The notes under the pieces were generated by a model. That model saw only the letters and a list, made by a program, of their open reading frames with translations, made no database searches and had not been told where the DNA came from. The translations under genes and the position numbers were made by a program. This document shows positions 23,891 through 33,106 of a stretch of 39,410 nucleotides of DNA, in pieces (position 1 is the first letter of the stretch; each line of letters starts with the position of its first letter). The DNA comes from an uncultured Lachnospiraceae bacterium (GTDB lineage: Bacteria; Bacillota; Clostridia; Lachnospirales; Lachnospiraceae). The stretch is from positions 1 to 39,410 of the forward strand of contig CAOKPU010000024.1 in the NCBI GenBank assembly GCA_948470755.1, written 5' to 3'.

Positions 23891-26671
23891 GTGGTTATTG
23901 GGATATTGGCGCATGTGGATGCGGGGAAAACAACGTTGTCGGAAGCGATGCTATATGTAAGCGGCAGTATCCGGCGGATGGGAAGAGTGGATAATAAGGA
24001 TGCTTTTCTTGATACCTATGAATTGGAGAGAAGCCGGGGGATTACGATTTTTTCCAAACAGGCGGTTTTTCCACTGGGGGATAGGGTAGTCACGCTGTTG
24101 GATACTCCGGGGCATGTGGATTTCTCCGCAGAGATGGAAAGGACGCTGCAAGTGCTGGATTATGCGGTGCTTGTGATAAGCGGGGCGGACGGTGTACAGG
24201 GGCATACGCTGGTATTATGGCGGCTGTTGAAAAAATATAGAATACCGGTATTTTTATTTATCAATAAAATGGATCAGGACAGGGCGGATAAGGGAACGCT
24301 GATGGCGGGACTGAAAAAGCGCTTGAGCGGGGACTGTATTGATTTTACAAAAGAGCAGTCCCGGGAAGGGCAACAGGAATTTTATGAAAATATTGCAATG
24401 GCGGAAGAAGAGGTTTTGGATACCTTTTTAAAGCAAGGGATAGTAACGGAGGAAGAAATCAGGAGATTGATTGCGGAACGTAAAGTATTCCCTTGTTTTT
24501 TTGGTTCCGCTTTGAAAGCGGAAGGAGTAGGTGAATTCCTCGCCGGATTGGAATGCTATACGGAAAGAAGGGAATATCCGGAGGAGTTCGGTGCAAAAGT
24601 ATTTAAGATCACAAGGGATCATCAGGGGAACCGGTTGACTTTTTTGAAGGTAACGGGGGGGACTTTAAAAGCGAGGGCAATATTGAGCGGCGGTAAAGAG
24701 GGGGATGGGTGGGAGGAGAAAGTAAACCAGATCAGGATTTATTCCGGGGAAAAGTACCGTGTGGCTGATGAAGCGGGGGCAGGAAGCGTCTGTGCAGTGA
24801 CAGGGCTTAGCCATACGAAGCCGGGTCAGGGGCTGGGAGCGGAAAAGGAATCGCCGCTGCCTTTGTTGGAACCGGTTCTGGCATATCGGTTGAAGCTTCC
24901 TCCTGACTGCGACCCGGCCATGCTTTTTCCAAAGCTCCGGCTGTTGGAAGAAGAAGAGCCGCAGCTTCATCTTGTGTGGGATGAGACGCAAAAGGAGATA
25001 CGGGTAAAGATTATGGGGGAAGTGCAGACGGAAGTATTAAAGAGCCTGATTATGGATCGTTTCGGCGTTGCAGTCGGTTTTGGGATGGGCAGTATCTTAT
25101 ACAAAGAAACGATTGGGGCGGCAGTGGAAGGGGTAGGGCATTTTGAACCCTTAAAACATTATGCGGAAGTGCATCTTCTGCTGGAACCGGGCGAGGCGGG
25201 GAGCGGTCTGGTCTTTGCATCGGATTGCGGCAGGGATATGCTGGAAGGGAACTGGCAGAACCTTGTGCTGTCCCATTTGGAGGAAAAAGAGCATAAGGGA
25301 GTGCTGACCGGTGCGCCGATTACAGATATGAAGATTACCTTAATCGGAGGGCGGGCCCATCAAAAACATACGGAAGGCGGGGATTTCCGTCAGGCTTGTT
25401 ACCGGGCTTTGCGGCAGGGGCTGATGGAAGCACCGTCCATCCTTTTAGAGCCTTATTATGATTTCCGGCTGGAAGTCCCTGAAAAAATGATTGGACGCGC
25501 CATGACGGATATGGAAAAAATGAACGGGACTTTTTCCATGCCTGTGCTGGAAGGAGAGACGGCTGTCCTGACCGGGTATGCCCCGGTGGATTCCATGAGG
25601 GATTATCCCAAAGAAGTGGCGGCATATACAAAAGGGCATGGACGGCTATTGTGTACCTTCCATGGATATGGGAACTGTCATAACGCCGAAGAAGTGATCC
25701 GACAGGCGGGTTATGATCCGGACAGGGATATGGAGAATCCATCAGGCTCCGTTTTTTGCGCTCATGGGGCAGGCTTTTTTGTGGAATGGAATAAAGTCAA
25801 AGAATATATGCATGTGGAAAGCTGTTTTCCCGGCCCGGCATATGGGACGGAGGACGTTCCGCCCGGGGCGGCGGGCATAGATGAGGCTGCCAATGGCAGC
25901 TTTGGGGAAGGGAAGAAGAAAAAGGGGGATAAGGGAGACGAAGCAGCCCGGTGGCTTGGCACGGAAGAAGTGGATGCTATTTTAGCCCGGACATCCTATG
26001 CCAACAGGAAAGAAAAGAAGGCGCCGGAAAAGCGCAGGATAGGAAATCGGGGAACGGATTCCGGGAAAAGGGAGACTTTCGCCGGAGCAGATGGTCCCAT
26101 ACCTGCCCATGCCCGCCTTTACGGGCAAGGGAAAGCTATAGACATAAAAAAGACGGGGAAAAAGGAAAAATATCTGTTGGTGGACGGGTATAATATTATT
26201 TTTGCATGGGAGGATTTAAGAAAACTGGCGGAGACAAGCATAGATGGGGCGAGAGGCCGGTTGATGGATATTCTCTGCAATTATCAGGGAATAAAAAAAT
26301 GTGAACTGATCCTGGTGTTTGATGCTTACCGGGTCCAGGGCCATATAACGGAACTGTTTGATTATCACAATATCCATGTAGTTTATACGAAGGAAGCGGA
26401 GACGGCTGACCAGTATATTGAAAAGTTTGCCCATGAAAATGGGCGGAAGGCGGATGTAACGGTGGCAACTTCGGACGGGCTGGAACAAATTATCATCAGA
26501 GGGCAGGGATGCGCCCTAATTTCCGCCAGGGAGTTAAAGGAAGAAGTGGAAAGGACGTCGGAGGAAGCTTGTGCTGCTTATGAAAGAAAGCAGGAGGGCG
26601 GCAGGAATTATCTTCCGGATATGGCGGCAAAGGGAGCAAAAAAATTATTGGATCAGATAGGAAAGGGGTGA
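23891..26671 (+). CDS. EF-G/TetM-like translational GTPase fused to a YacP/Rae1-like NYN ribonuclease domain
   Basis: About 926 residues. The GTPase boxes are AHVDAGKT, RGITI, DTPGH, NKMD and GSAL, followed by EF-G-like domains II-V (HFEPLKHYAEVHLLLEPGEA lies in domain IV). This layout resembles ribosomal protection proteins (TetM/TetO). A Lys-rich linker (about 655-750) leads to a C-terminal NYN/PIN-like domain (about 760-890): LLVDGYNIIFAW, LILVFDAYRVQG, ETADQYIEK and VATSDGLEQ give the acidic residues of YacP/Rae1, a ribosome-associated A-site endoribonuclease in Bacillus. I infer a GTP-driven factor that brings a nuclease to ribosomes. GTG 23891 is chosen because GGGAG precedes it and homologues begin near GILAHVDAG; in-frame ATGs at 23843 and 23738 lack good sites. 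Confidence 0.83.
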   Translation: MVIGILAHVDAGKTTLSEAMLYVSGSIRRMGRVDNKDAFLDTYELERSRGITIFSKQAVFPLGDRVVTLLDTPGHVDFSAEMERTLQVLDYAVLVISGADGVQGHTLVLWRLLKKYRIPVFLFINKMDQDRADKGTLMAGLKKRLSGDCIDFTKEQSREGQQEFYENIAMAEEEVLDTFLKQGIVTEEEIRRLIAERKVFPCFFGSALKAEGVGEFLAGLECYTERREYPEEFGAKVFKITRDHQGNRLTFLKVTGGTLKARAILSGGKEGDGWEEKVNQIRIYSGEKYRVADEAGAGSVCAVTGLSHTKPGQGLGAEKESPLPLLEPVLAYRLKLPPDCDPAMLFPKLRLLEEEEPQLHLVWDETQKEIRVKIMGEVQTEVLKSLIMDRFGVAVGFGMGSILYKETIGAAVEGVGHFEPLKHYAEVHLLLEPGEAGSGLVFASDCGRDMLEGNWQNLVLSHLEEKEHKGVLTGAPITDMKITLIGGRAHQKHTEGGDFRQACYRALRQGLMEAPSILLEPYYDFRLEVPEKMIGRAMTDMEKMNGTFSMPVLEGETAVLTGYAPVDSMRDYPKEVAAYTKGHGRLLCTFHGYGNCHNAEEVIRQAGYDPDRDMENPSGSVFCAHGAGFFVEWNKVKEYMHVESCFPGPAYGTEDVPPGAAGIDEAANGSFGEGKKKKGDKGDEAARWLGTEEVDAILARTSYANRKEKKAPEKRRIGNRGTDSGKRETFAGADGPIPAHARLYGQGKAIDIKKTGKKEKYLLVDGYNIIFAWEDLRKLAETSIDGARGRLMDILCNYQGIKKCELILVFDAYRVQGHITELFDYHNIHVVYTKEAETADQYIEKFAHENGRKADVTVATSDGLEQIIIRGQGCALISARELKEEVERTSEEACAAYERKQEGGRNYLPDMAAKGAKKLLDQIGKG

Positions 26672-26678
26672 AAACAGG

Positions 26679-28676
26679 ATGGAAAAGAAAAGAAAAAGGG
26701 GATGCCGGATAGCAGGCTTGTTTGCGGCGGCTGTATCCATTATATTTTTCATAGGGATGTTGGCGGGAAGAACGGCGGAGGCAGGGGAAGGAAGCCGTGT
26801 CAGCATATTGTTTACCCACGATATGCATTCTCACATTAACAGTTTCCGGACAGTGTATAAAGGGGAGGATGTGGATATCGGGGGATTTGGGAGGATCCAG
26901 ACGATTATAAACAGACAGCGGGCAAAAGATCCGGAAACCTTGCTTGTGGATGGCGGCGATTTTTCCATGGGAAGCTTGTTCCAGACAGTGTATGAAACGC
27001 AGGCATCGGAAATAAGGCTGATGGGAGCTATGGGCTATGATGCCACAACCTTTGGCAATCATGAATTTGACTTTCGTTCCAAAGGGCTGGAGAATATGCT
27101 GCGGACGGCGGCAGAAAGCGGGGAGAGCCTTCCGTCGTTGCTTGTCTGCAATGTGGACTGGACGGATGCCGGAAAGGAGCAGGAAGGGATAAAAGAAGCT
27201 TTTGATGTATATGGGGTAAAAGAGTATGAAATCGTGGAGAAAAATGGGGTAAGGATTGCATTGATCGGAGTATTTGGGGAGGACGCATTAGCATGTGCGC
27301 CTACTTGCGCCCTTTCTTTCCAAAATCCTGCAGAGGCCGTAGCGGAAACGGTGGAGGAGATTTTGGCAAAAGAGGAGGTGGACATGCTAGTATGTCTTTC
27401 CCATTGCGGGACCAATGAGGATAAAAGGAAATCCGAAGACGAGATCATTGCCCAAAAAGTACCGGAATTAGATCTGATCATCAGCGGACATTCCCATACC
27501 ACCCTGGAGGAGCCTTTGACATATGGGGATACTTATATCGTATCGGCAGGGGAATATGGGAAGGCGGTGGGTTCCTTTGCCATGGTAAAGAAGGGGGACG
27601 GCAGATGGATGTTAGAGGATTACGAACTGCTGCCTACTACGGCAGAAGTGCCGGAAGATGAAGGCTTGAAAGAAAAAATAAAAGAATTTGAAAAAACGAT
27701 TGATGAAGATTATTTATCGATGTTTGGTTATACGGCGGATCAGGTATTAGCCCATAACCGGTATGATTTTAGCACAGTGCAGGATTTAGAGCAGATACAT
27801 ACGGAACATAATCTTGGGAATCTGATGGCGGATGCATATATATATGCGGTGGAAACGGCGGAGGGCTATGACGGCGTCCCGGTGGATATGGCGGTGGTAC
27901 CTAGCGGGACGATAAGGGATACTTATGTGCCGGGGGATATCACGGTCAGGAATGTGTTCGATTCTTTTTCTTTGGGTATTGGGAAGGACGGGATCCCGGG
28001 GTATCCGTTGGTCAGTGTATATCTGACAGGGAGAGAACTGAAAATAGCGGCTGAAATTGATGCTTCCATATCGGATTTTATGAAAACAGCCCGCTTATAT
28101 ATGAGTGGGATGAACATGGTTTACAACCCTAACCGACTGATCCTGAATAAAGTGACGGATGTTTATCTGACAAGGGATGATAACGGTATGATGAGGCCGG
28201 AAGGGGCCGGAGGGAATACGGAAAGAATTGAGCTGGAGGATGGCAAGCTGTACCGGGTCGTGGCGGATCTGTATTCCGGGCAGATGCTTAGCGCGGTAAC
28301 GGATATGTCTTATGGGATTCTTTCCCTGGTGCCTAAGCACGCGGACGGGACGCCCGTTGCGGATTTTGAGGACTGCATTATCTATGATGGGGATAGGGAA
28401 TTAAAAGCCTGGGCCGGCATTGCCAAATATGTGGCATCCTTTGAAGCCGGTGAAGACGGGATAGCCAATGTGCCGGGATATTACGGGGAAAGCCAGGGAC
28501 GGAAAGTGGCGGAGGACAAGAAGGATCTGGGAAGTCTTGTGGAAAAGCCTAACCGGTATGCGGTGATGATTATAGCAGCAGTTTTCCTGGCCGTGGCAGC
28601 AATAGCGGCAATTATTGCAGTAATTATCAAAATGTGGAAAAAAGCGGCCGGACGCCGGGCGGGCAATGGGAAATGA
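26679..28676 (+). CDS. Membrane-anchored 5'-nucleotidase / cyclic phosphodiesterase (UshA family)
   Basis: 665 residues. A signal peptide (about 1-35) ends near ...GRTAEA, and a C-terminal TM anchor (about 626-655) is followed by a basic tail, so the catalytic part faces outward. Metallophosphatase motifs are FTHDMHSH, DGGDFSMG, GNHEFDF, CLSHCG and SGHSHT. The C-terminal specificity domain has HTEHNLGNLMADA, and VAVPSGT-like MAVVPSGTIRDTY. It hydrolyses extracellular nucleotides to nucleosides, providing substrates for uptake. It begins 7 bp after the GTPase-NYN gene with a GGGGTG site, so it may belong to that operon. Confidence 0.9.
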   Translation: MEKKRKRGCRIAGLFAAAVSIIFFIGMLAGRTAEAGEGSRVSILFTHDMHSHINSFRTVYKGEDVDIGGFGRIQTIINRQRAKDPETLLVDGGDFSMGSLFQTVYETQASEIRLMGAMGYDATTFGNHEFDFRSKGLENMLRTAAESGESLPSLLVCNVDWTDAGKEQEGIKEAFDVYGVKEYEIVEKNGVRIALIGVFGEDALACAPTCALSFQNPAEAVAETVEEILAKEEVDMLVCLSHCGTNEDKRKSEDEIIAQKVPELDLIISGHSHTTLEEPLTYGDTYIVSAGEYGKAVGSFAMVKKGDGRWMLEDYELLPTTAEVPEDEGLKEKIKEFEKTIDEDYLSMFGYTADQVLAHNRYDFSTVQDLEQIHTEHNLGNLMADAYIYAVETAEGYDGVPVDMAVVPSGTIRDTYVPGDITVRNVFDSFSLGIGKDGIPGYPLVSVYLTGRELKIAAEIDASISDFMKTARLYMSGMNMVYNPNRLILNKVTDVYLTRDDNGMMRPEGAGGNTERIELEDGKLYRVVADLYSGQMLSAVTDMSYGILSLVPKHADGTPVADFEDCIIYDGDRELKAWAGIAKYVASFEAGEDGIANVPGYYGESQGRKVAEDKKDLGSLVEKPNRYAVMIIAAVFLAVAAIAAIIAVIIKMWKKAAGRRAGNGK

Positions 28677-28692
28677 TAAATAAGGACAGATT

Positions 28693-29049
28693 ATGATTTT
28701 TGGGGGAAAACCGATACTTCTCTGCTTCCTTGCCGGAGAGGCCGTGGCTGTGGAACCGGCAGTGGAGATCGGATATCGGTTTTTACGGATATTATCCTGT
28801 TTTTTCCCTCTGTTGTATATTTTATATATTCTAAGGGCCTGCCTCCAGGGGATGGGAAATCCCCTATTCCCTATGTTGTCAGGCATAGCGCAGCTTATCA
28901 TGCGTTGTTCATGCGCATTGTTTTTGACAAAACGGATAGGGGAAAGCGCAGTATTTTATGGGGAAATATCAGCATGGATTGGCGCCTGCGCTATTTTGGT
29001 ATATGGTTATTGCTTTGTCCGCAGCGTCCGGATAAGAAAGGAGGGATGA
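28693..29049 (+). pseudogene. MATE efflux transporter remnant (C-terminal third only)
   Basis: 118 residues with hydrophobic segments that match the end of MATE proteins (GYRFLRILSCFFPLLYILYI, then LRACLQGMGNPLFPMLSG). The first eight or so helices are absent: the reading frame begins 16 bp after the nucleotidase stop. A weak AAGGAC site lies upstream, so a short product is possible but would not transport. The remnant ends 1 bp before an intact MATE gene, consistent with a deletion in a former tandem pair. Confidence 0.72.
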
Positions 29050-29050
29050 T

Positions 29051-30394
29051 ATGCAAAAAGATTTAACCCAAGGGCCCATTGGCGCAAATCTGTTCCGGTT
29101 TGCCGTTCCTTTAATGATCGGCAACTTATTGCAGCAATTTTATAATATTGCGGATACGTGGATCGTGGGGCAGTTTTTAGGAGCGGATGCCCTTGCGGCT
29201 GTGGGGTCTTCCTATACGCTTATGGTTTTTCTCACGTCTATTTTATTAGGGTTATGCATGGGAAGCGGGGCCGTTTTTTCCATTTATTATGGAAGGAAAG
29301 ATGAAGAAAGATTAAAATCCAGCATTTTCCTTTCTTTTGCTTTTATCGGAGCGGTAACGGCGCTGTTGACGTTTTTCGTATTTGCAGGGCTGATGGTGAT
29401 TATCCGGCTGCTGCAGGTCCCGGTATCTGTAATCCCTTTGATGAGAGATTATCTGTGGGTTATCTTCTGGGGGATTCCGGCTACTTTTTTGTATAATTAT
29501 TTTGCCAACCTGCTCCGGGCAGTAGGGAATTCCGTGATGCCGCTGGTATTTTTGGGCGGGGCGGCGGTATTAAATATTTTATTGGATCTGGCGTTTGTCC
29601 TGGAATTTGGCATGGGCGTGGAAGGGGCGGCGGTGGCAACGGTTTTGTCCCAATATCTTTCCGGTTTGGGGATTATGGGATATACCTTGCTATGTGTTCC
29701 TATGCTCCGCATACAAAAGCGGCATATGGTATGGAAAAGGGATATTTTGAAAGAAATTACGGGGCTGTCTTTTCTGACATGCGTTCAGCAGTCGATTATG
29801 AACTTAGGGATATTGATGGTGCAAGGGCTGGTGAACAGCTTTGGCGCAGGGATAATGGCGGCCTTTGCGGCGGCAGTGAAAATAGATTCGTTTGCTTATA
29901 TGCCGGTACAGGATTTTGGAAACGCCTTTTCTACTTTTGTGGCGCAGAATTATGGGGCCGGGAAGCAGGACAGGATACGGGAAGGGATCCGTAGCGCATC
30001 CATTTCGGTATTTTTCTTTTGCGTGTTGATCAGCGGGGCGGTCTGCTTGTTTGCAAAACCTTTGATGGGAATATTTATACCGGCGTCTGAAACTTGGATT
30101 ATAGAAGAGGGGGTGCGCTATCTTAGAATAGAGGGTGCGTGCTATATAGGGATTGGCCTGCTGTTCTTGCTTTATGGATTCTACCGGGCGGTACACAGGC
30201 CGGGAATGTCGGTAGTATTGACTGTGATATCTTTGGGAACGAGGGTCGTCCTCGCTTATGCGCTGTCGGCTGTTTCATGGATTGGGGTGACGGGCATATG
30301 GGTTTCCGTGCCAATTGGATGGCTGCTTGCGGATGCGGCGGGGATTGGTTGGTATCTATTGAAGTATAAAGAGAAAAAGTGGGTGGAAGGATAA
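29051..30394 (+). CDS. MATE family multidrug/Na+ antiporter
   Basis: 447 residues with 12 predicted TM helices. The signature opening ANLFRFAVPLMIGNLLQQFY and NIADTWIVGQFLGADALAAVG, and the internal repeat start SFLTCVQQSIMNLGILMVQ with FGAGIMAAFAAAVKIDSFAY, are typical of the DinF/NorM-like branch. It probably exports cationic compounds using an ion gradient. AAGGAGGG lies inside the preceding remnant, so translation may be coupled to it. It is a different paralogue from the remnant. Confidence 0.9.
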   Translation: MQKDLTQGPIGANLFRFAVPLMIGNLLQQFYNIADTWIVGQFLGADALAAVGSSYTLMVFLTSILLGLCMGSGAVFSIYYGRKDEERLKSSIFLSFAFIGAVTALLTFFVFAGLMVIIRLLQVPVSVIPLMRDYLWVIFWGIPATFLYNYFANLLRAVGNSVMPLVFLGGAAVLNILLDLAFVLEFGMGVEGAAVATVLSQYLSGLGIMGYTLLCVPMLRIQKRHMVWKRDILKEITGLSFLTCVQQSIMNLGILMVQGLVNSFGAGIMAAFAAAVKIDSFAYMPVQDFGNAFSTFVAQNYGAGKQDRIREGIRSASISVFFFCVLISGAVCLFAKPLMGIFIPASETWIIEEGVRYLRIEGACYIGIGLLFLLYGFYRAVHRPGMSVVLTVISLGTRVVLAYALSAVSWIGVTGIWVSVPIGWLLADAAGIGWYLLKYKEKKWVEG

Positions 30395-30439
30395 TCGTGT
30401 CCAGGCCGTTTGATGGAAGTAAGAAAGGAGATTGACATT

Positions 30440-30862
30440 ATGAAACCATATATTCATAAGGTACAGTATTATGAAACGGATAAGATGGGAATTACCCATC
30501 ATTCCAATTATATCCGCTGGATGGAGGAAGCCAGGGTGGATTTTATGGAGCAGATTGGATGGGGCTATGACAAGATAGAAGAAAGCGGGATTATTTCTCC
30601 AGTGATAAGCGTGGAATGCGAATACAAAAAAAGCACTGCTTTTAATGACCGCATAAGGGTAGAAATTGAGGTCAAAGGGTACAACAGCATCAAACTGGTT
30701 CTGAAGTATGTGATGAAGGATATCTATACGGAAAGCATTGTGGCGGTAGGGGAATCCACGCATTGCTTCCTGAACGGGGAAGGAAACCCGATTATCTTAA
30801 GAAAGCAGTTTCCGGAACTGCATGACGTATTAAAGATAGGGTTGACGAATGAAGAAATGTAA
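30440..30862 (+). CDS. Acyl-CoA thioesterase (4-hydroxybenzoyl-CoA thioesterase / YbgC-like)
   Basis: 140 residues, a single hot-dog domain. The diagnostic segment YYETDKMGITHHSNYIRWME has the catalytic Asp followed by the helix-capping H-x-N-Y pattern. The substrate is probably a short or medium acyl-CoA. The start ATG 30440 follows AAAGGAG. It is 45 bp after the MATE gene and probably transcribed with it. Confidence 0.88.
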   Translation: MKPYIHKVQYYETDKMGITHHSNYIRWMEEARVDFMEQIGWGYDKIEESGIISPVISVECEYKKSTAFNDRIRVEIEVKGYNSIKLVLKYVMKDIYTESIVAVGESTHCFLNGEGNPIILRKQFPELHDVLKIGLTNEEM

Positions 30863-30917
30863 GCCTTTGCCGGGTTCGTTTCCTGCGGGAATCAAATAGG
30901 CTGTTCTAAAAGGCAGA

Positions 30918-30932
30918 TTATGATTAATATAG
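30918..30932. promoter_or_regulatory. Candidate PerR/Fur-like box upstream of rubrerythrin
   Basis: TTATGATTAATATAG matches about 12 of 15 positions of the PerR box (TTATAATNATTATAA). It overlaps a possible -10 (TAATAT, 30925-30930). Peroxide control of rubrerythrin is common in anaerobes, but this match is imperfect. Confidence 0.35.
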
Positions 30933-31061
30933 AATAAATTGGGCAGAATGTATGATGGAAACAGAAACAGCAGGAAACGGATAGATGGATGGTGAGAAAG
31001 CCATGCAGGGAACTGCTAAGAAACAAGAATGAAAAAATCATACAGGAGGTTCAAAGTAGGA

Positions 31062-31661
31062 ATGGATTTTAAAACCAGTGAAACAAAAGACAATCTGATG
31101 AGGGCGTTTGCAGGGGAAAGCCAGGCGAGGAACCGGTATACGTTTGCGGCGGGGCAGGCCAAAGGGAAAAATCTTTATGTGGTCAGTGCGGTTTTTCAAT
31201 ATACGGCAGAGCAGGAAAAAGAACATGCCGAAGTGTTTTACAATCATTTAAAGGAACTTTCCGGAGGGACCATACATGTGGATGGGGGGTATCCGGTGGA
31301 TTTATCGGACGATGTGGCAAAGCTTCTGCGTATGGCACAGCACAATGAATATGAGGAACATGACCCTGTTTACAAGGCCTTTGGGGATAAGGCGAAAGAA
31401 GAGGGGTTTATGGAAGTTGCGTCTTCTTTTCATAAAATAGCGGAAATTGAAAAAATCCACGGGGACCGTTTTGGACGCTTGGCGGAACTGTTAGAGCAGG
31501 GAAAGCTGTTTGTGTCCGATGTAAAGACGGCATGGATGTGTCTAAACTGCGGCTTTGTTTTTGAAGGGACGAAAGTCCCGGAAAAATGCCCGGTCTGCGA
31601 CCATGATAAAGGATATTTTATAAGGTTTGAACTGTCGCCTTATGAAAACGCATGGAAGTAG
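31062..31661 (+). CDS. rbr: Rubrerythrin
   Basis: 199 residues. A four-helix ferritin-like di-iron domain carries ExxH-type ligands (AFAGESQARNRY, QEKEHAEV, EIEKIHGDRF). A C-terminal rubredoxin domain has C-x2-C pairs (CLNCG and CPVCD). It reduces hydrogen peroxide using electrons from rubredoxin or NADH pathways, protecting an anaerobe from oxygen stress. AGGAGG lies 12 bases before ATG 31062, a long spacing; an in-frame ATG at 31029 lacks a ribosome binding site. Free-standing gene. Confidence 0.95.
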   Translation: MDFKTSETKDNLMRAFAGESQARNRYTFAAGQAKGKNLYVVSAVFQYTAEQEKEHAEVFYNHLKELSGGTIHVDGGYPVDLSDDVAKLLRMAQHNEYEEHDPVYKAFGDKAKEEGFMEVASSFHKIAEIEKIHGDRFGRLAELLEQGKLFVSDVKTAWMCLNCGFVFEGTKVPEKCPVCDHDKGYFIRFELSPYENAWK

Positions 31662-31680
31662 GGAATTGACAGAGGCAGGC

Positions 31681-31763
31681 AGCCCGGCAACTTAAGGCGG
31701 ATGATTTTGTTCCATAGGAGAACCTTTCTATGAAACAACTTTTTCCTCCTATGATGCCGGGCT
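31681..31763 (+). terminator. Large nested hairpin after rubrerythrin
   Basis: AGCCCGGCA (31681-31689) pairs with TGCCGGGCT (31755-31763). Inside, TTGTT-CATAG faces CTATG-AACAA. A T-rich stretch follows. The inner CATAGGAG...CTATG recalls repeat module B but is not a clear copy. Confidence 0.6.
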
Positions 31764-31773
31764 TCTTTAAGTC

Positions 31774-31802
31774 TTGTGCTGGGCTGGAAAATATAGTAGT
31801 AT
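31774..31802 (+). promoter_or_regulatory. Promoter of the TPR lipoprotein gene
   Basis: TTGTGC (31774-31779) and TAGTAT (31797-31802) with a 17-bp spacer, about 54 bp before the start codon. Confidence 0.5.
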
Positions 31803-31855
31803 ATTCCATAGGGAAAAGAAGTTGCAGCAAAGATGACAGTGGAAGAAGGTAGAGG

Positions 31856-32905
31856 ATGGGAAGACGAAAGAGGAGAAAAACAATTGTTTTGGCGTCGCTT
31901 TTGATCGGCGTGATCTTAGGAGGATGCGGGGAGGGCAAGACGTCTTCTATTGATGAGGGAATGGCGGCGGTGGAAACACTGGATTATAACACCGCTCTGC
32001 AGTGTTTTGATAAAGCAATGGCAGAGGGGGAAGACTTACGGCTTTTATATAGAGGGCAGGGGCTTGCGTATATGGGGCTGACCCAATATGACCAGGCGGT
32101 GGAATCTTTTGAAAAGGCGCTGGCTTCCGGCAACGGGCGTGTGGATGCGATTGATTATGATATCAACTATTATCTGGCTACCGCTTATTATAAGCTGGGG
32201 GATGCAAGCAGCAGCATTGGGGTGTATGACGCGATCATCGGGATGAACCCGAAAGACAGGCTGGCTTACCGTTTAAGGGGCAGCGTCAGGATAGCCGGAG
32301 ATTATGATAGGGCAAAAGAGGATTTTGATAAGGCGATCTCCCTTGCGAAGGAGGATTATGACCAACTGATAGATATTTATCTTGTGTTGGAGCAATATGG
32401 ATATAAGGAAGCCGGGCAGGAATATTTTCAGACAGCCCTCGGGAGCGATACGAAATCGATGACGGACTATCAGAGGGGACGGATTTACTATTATCTGGGC
32501 GATTACGATAATGCCAGGAATTATTTGGAGAAGGCCAGAAAGTCGGAAGGGTATGAGGCGGTTCTCCTGCTTGGGCAAACTTATGAAGAATTGGGTGATT
32601 TTAATTATGCCATAAGCGTTTACAGCAGTTTTATAGACAATGACCAGACGAATGCCAGCGTATATAACCGTCTGGGCCTTTGCAAGATGGAGTTAAAAGC
32701 CTATGATGAAGCGCTTGCGGCATTTCAGGCCGGAATGAATGTAGAAAACTGTACAATCATGCAGACGCTTAAATTCAATGAAATCGTTACATATGAACGG
32801 CTTGGCCAGTATCAGACGGCGGCCAGCCTTATGAACAGTTATCTGACGACATATCCGGATGACGCGGTGGCGCAAAGAGAGTATTCCTTTTTAAAAACAA
32901 GATAA
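31856..32905 (+). CDS. TPR-repeat lipoprotein
   Basis: 349 residues. A basic N-terminus and hydrophobic stretch end in a lipobox (VILGGC, C24), so the mature protein is lipid-anchored on the outer face of the membrane. The rest is a series of 34-residue tetratricopeptide units, for example GQGLAYMGLTQYDQAVESFE and then AYYKLGD, YYLGDYDNARNYLEKA, LGQTYEELGDFNYAI. TPRs bind partner proteins; the partner is not evident. Monocistronic, with its own promoter. Confidence 0.85.
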   Translation: MGRRKRRKTIVLASLLIGVILGGCGEGKTSSIDEGMAAVETLDYNTALQCFDKAMAEGEDLRLLYRGQGLAYMGLTQYDQAVESFEKALASGNGRVDAIDYDINYYLATAYYKLGDASSSIGVYDAIIGMNPKDRLAYRLRGSVRIAGDYDRAKEDFDKAISLAKEDYDQLIDIYLVLEQYGYKEAGQEYFQTALGSDTKSMTDYQRGRIYYYLGDYDNARNYLEKARKSEGYEAVLLLGQTYEELGDFNYAISVYSSFIDNDQTNASVYNRLGLCKMELKAYDEALAAFQAGMNVENCTIMQTLKFNEIVTYERLGQYQTAASLMNSYLTTYPDDAVAQREYSFLKTR

Positions 32906-32946
32906 GGGCAAGGCTTGCCGTATATAGCCTGAAAGAAAACCATGGT

Positions 32947-32990
32947 ACAAGATATTGTGTTTACATAAAAACGTTTGCATAATATCTTGT
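32947..32990. promoter_or_regulatory. Paired NrdR boxes upstream of nrdD (may also act as terminator)
   Basis: ACAAGATATTGT (32947-32958) and ATAATATCTTGT (32979-32990) are near-identical sites in opposite orientation, with centres 32 bp apart (three helical turns), as expected for the ribonucleotide reductase repressor NrdR. The same inverted arms could fold as a 10-bp stem followed by CTTTTTATT, giving a terminator for the upstream gene. Confidence 0.6.
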
Positions 32991-32998
32991 GCTTTTTA

Positions 32999-33027
32999 TT
33001 GACTTTTTATTTCCACGATGATACAAT
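32999..33027 (+). promoter_or_regulatory. nrdD promoter
   Basis: TTGACT (32999-33004) and TACAAT (33022-33027) separated by 17 bp. The -35 lies 8 bp after the second NrdR box. Confidence 0.72.
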
Positions 33028-33106
33028 GCCCATATGCGGTAAAAGGCAGGATAAAGAATAGAAAGCTGTTTATAGGAATGGATAAGGCAGAATAAGGGGG
33101 CTTAGA

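Noticed and set aside
23891-26671. Tetracycline resistance gene (tetM/tetO type)
   Set aside because: The GTPase part is similar, but the C-terminal NYN domain and divergence argue for a different role; resistance should not be claimed.
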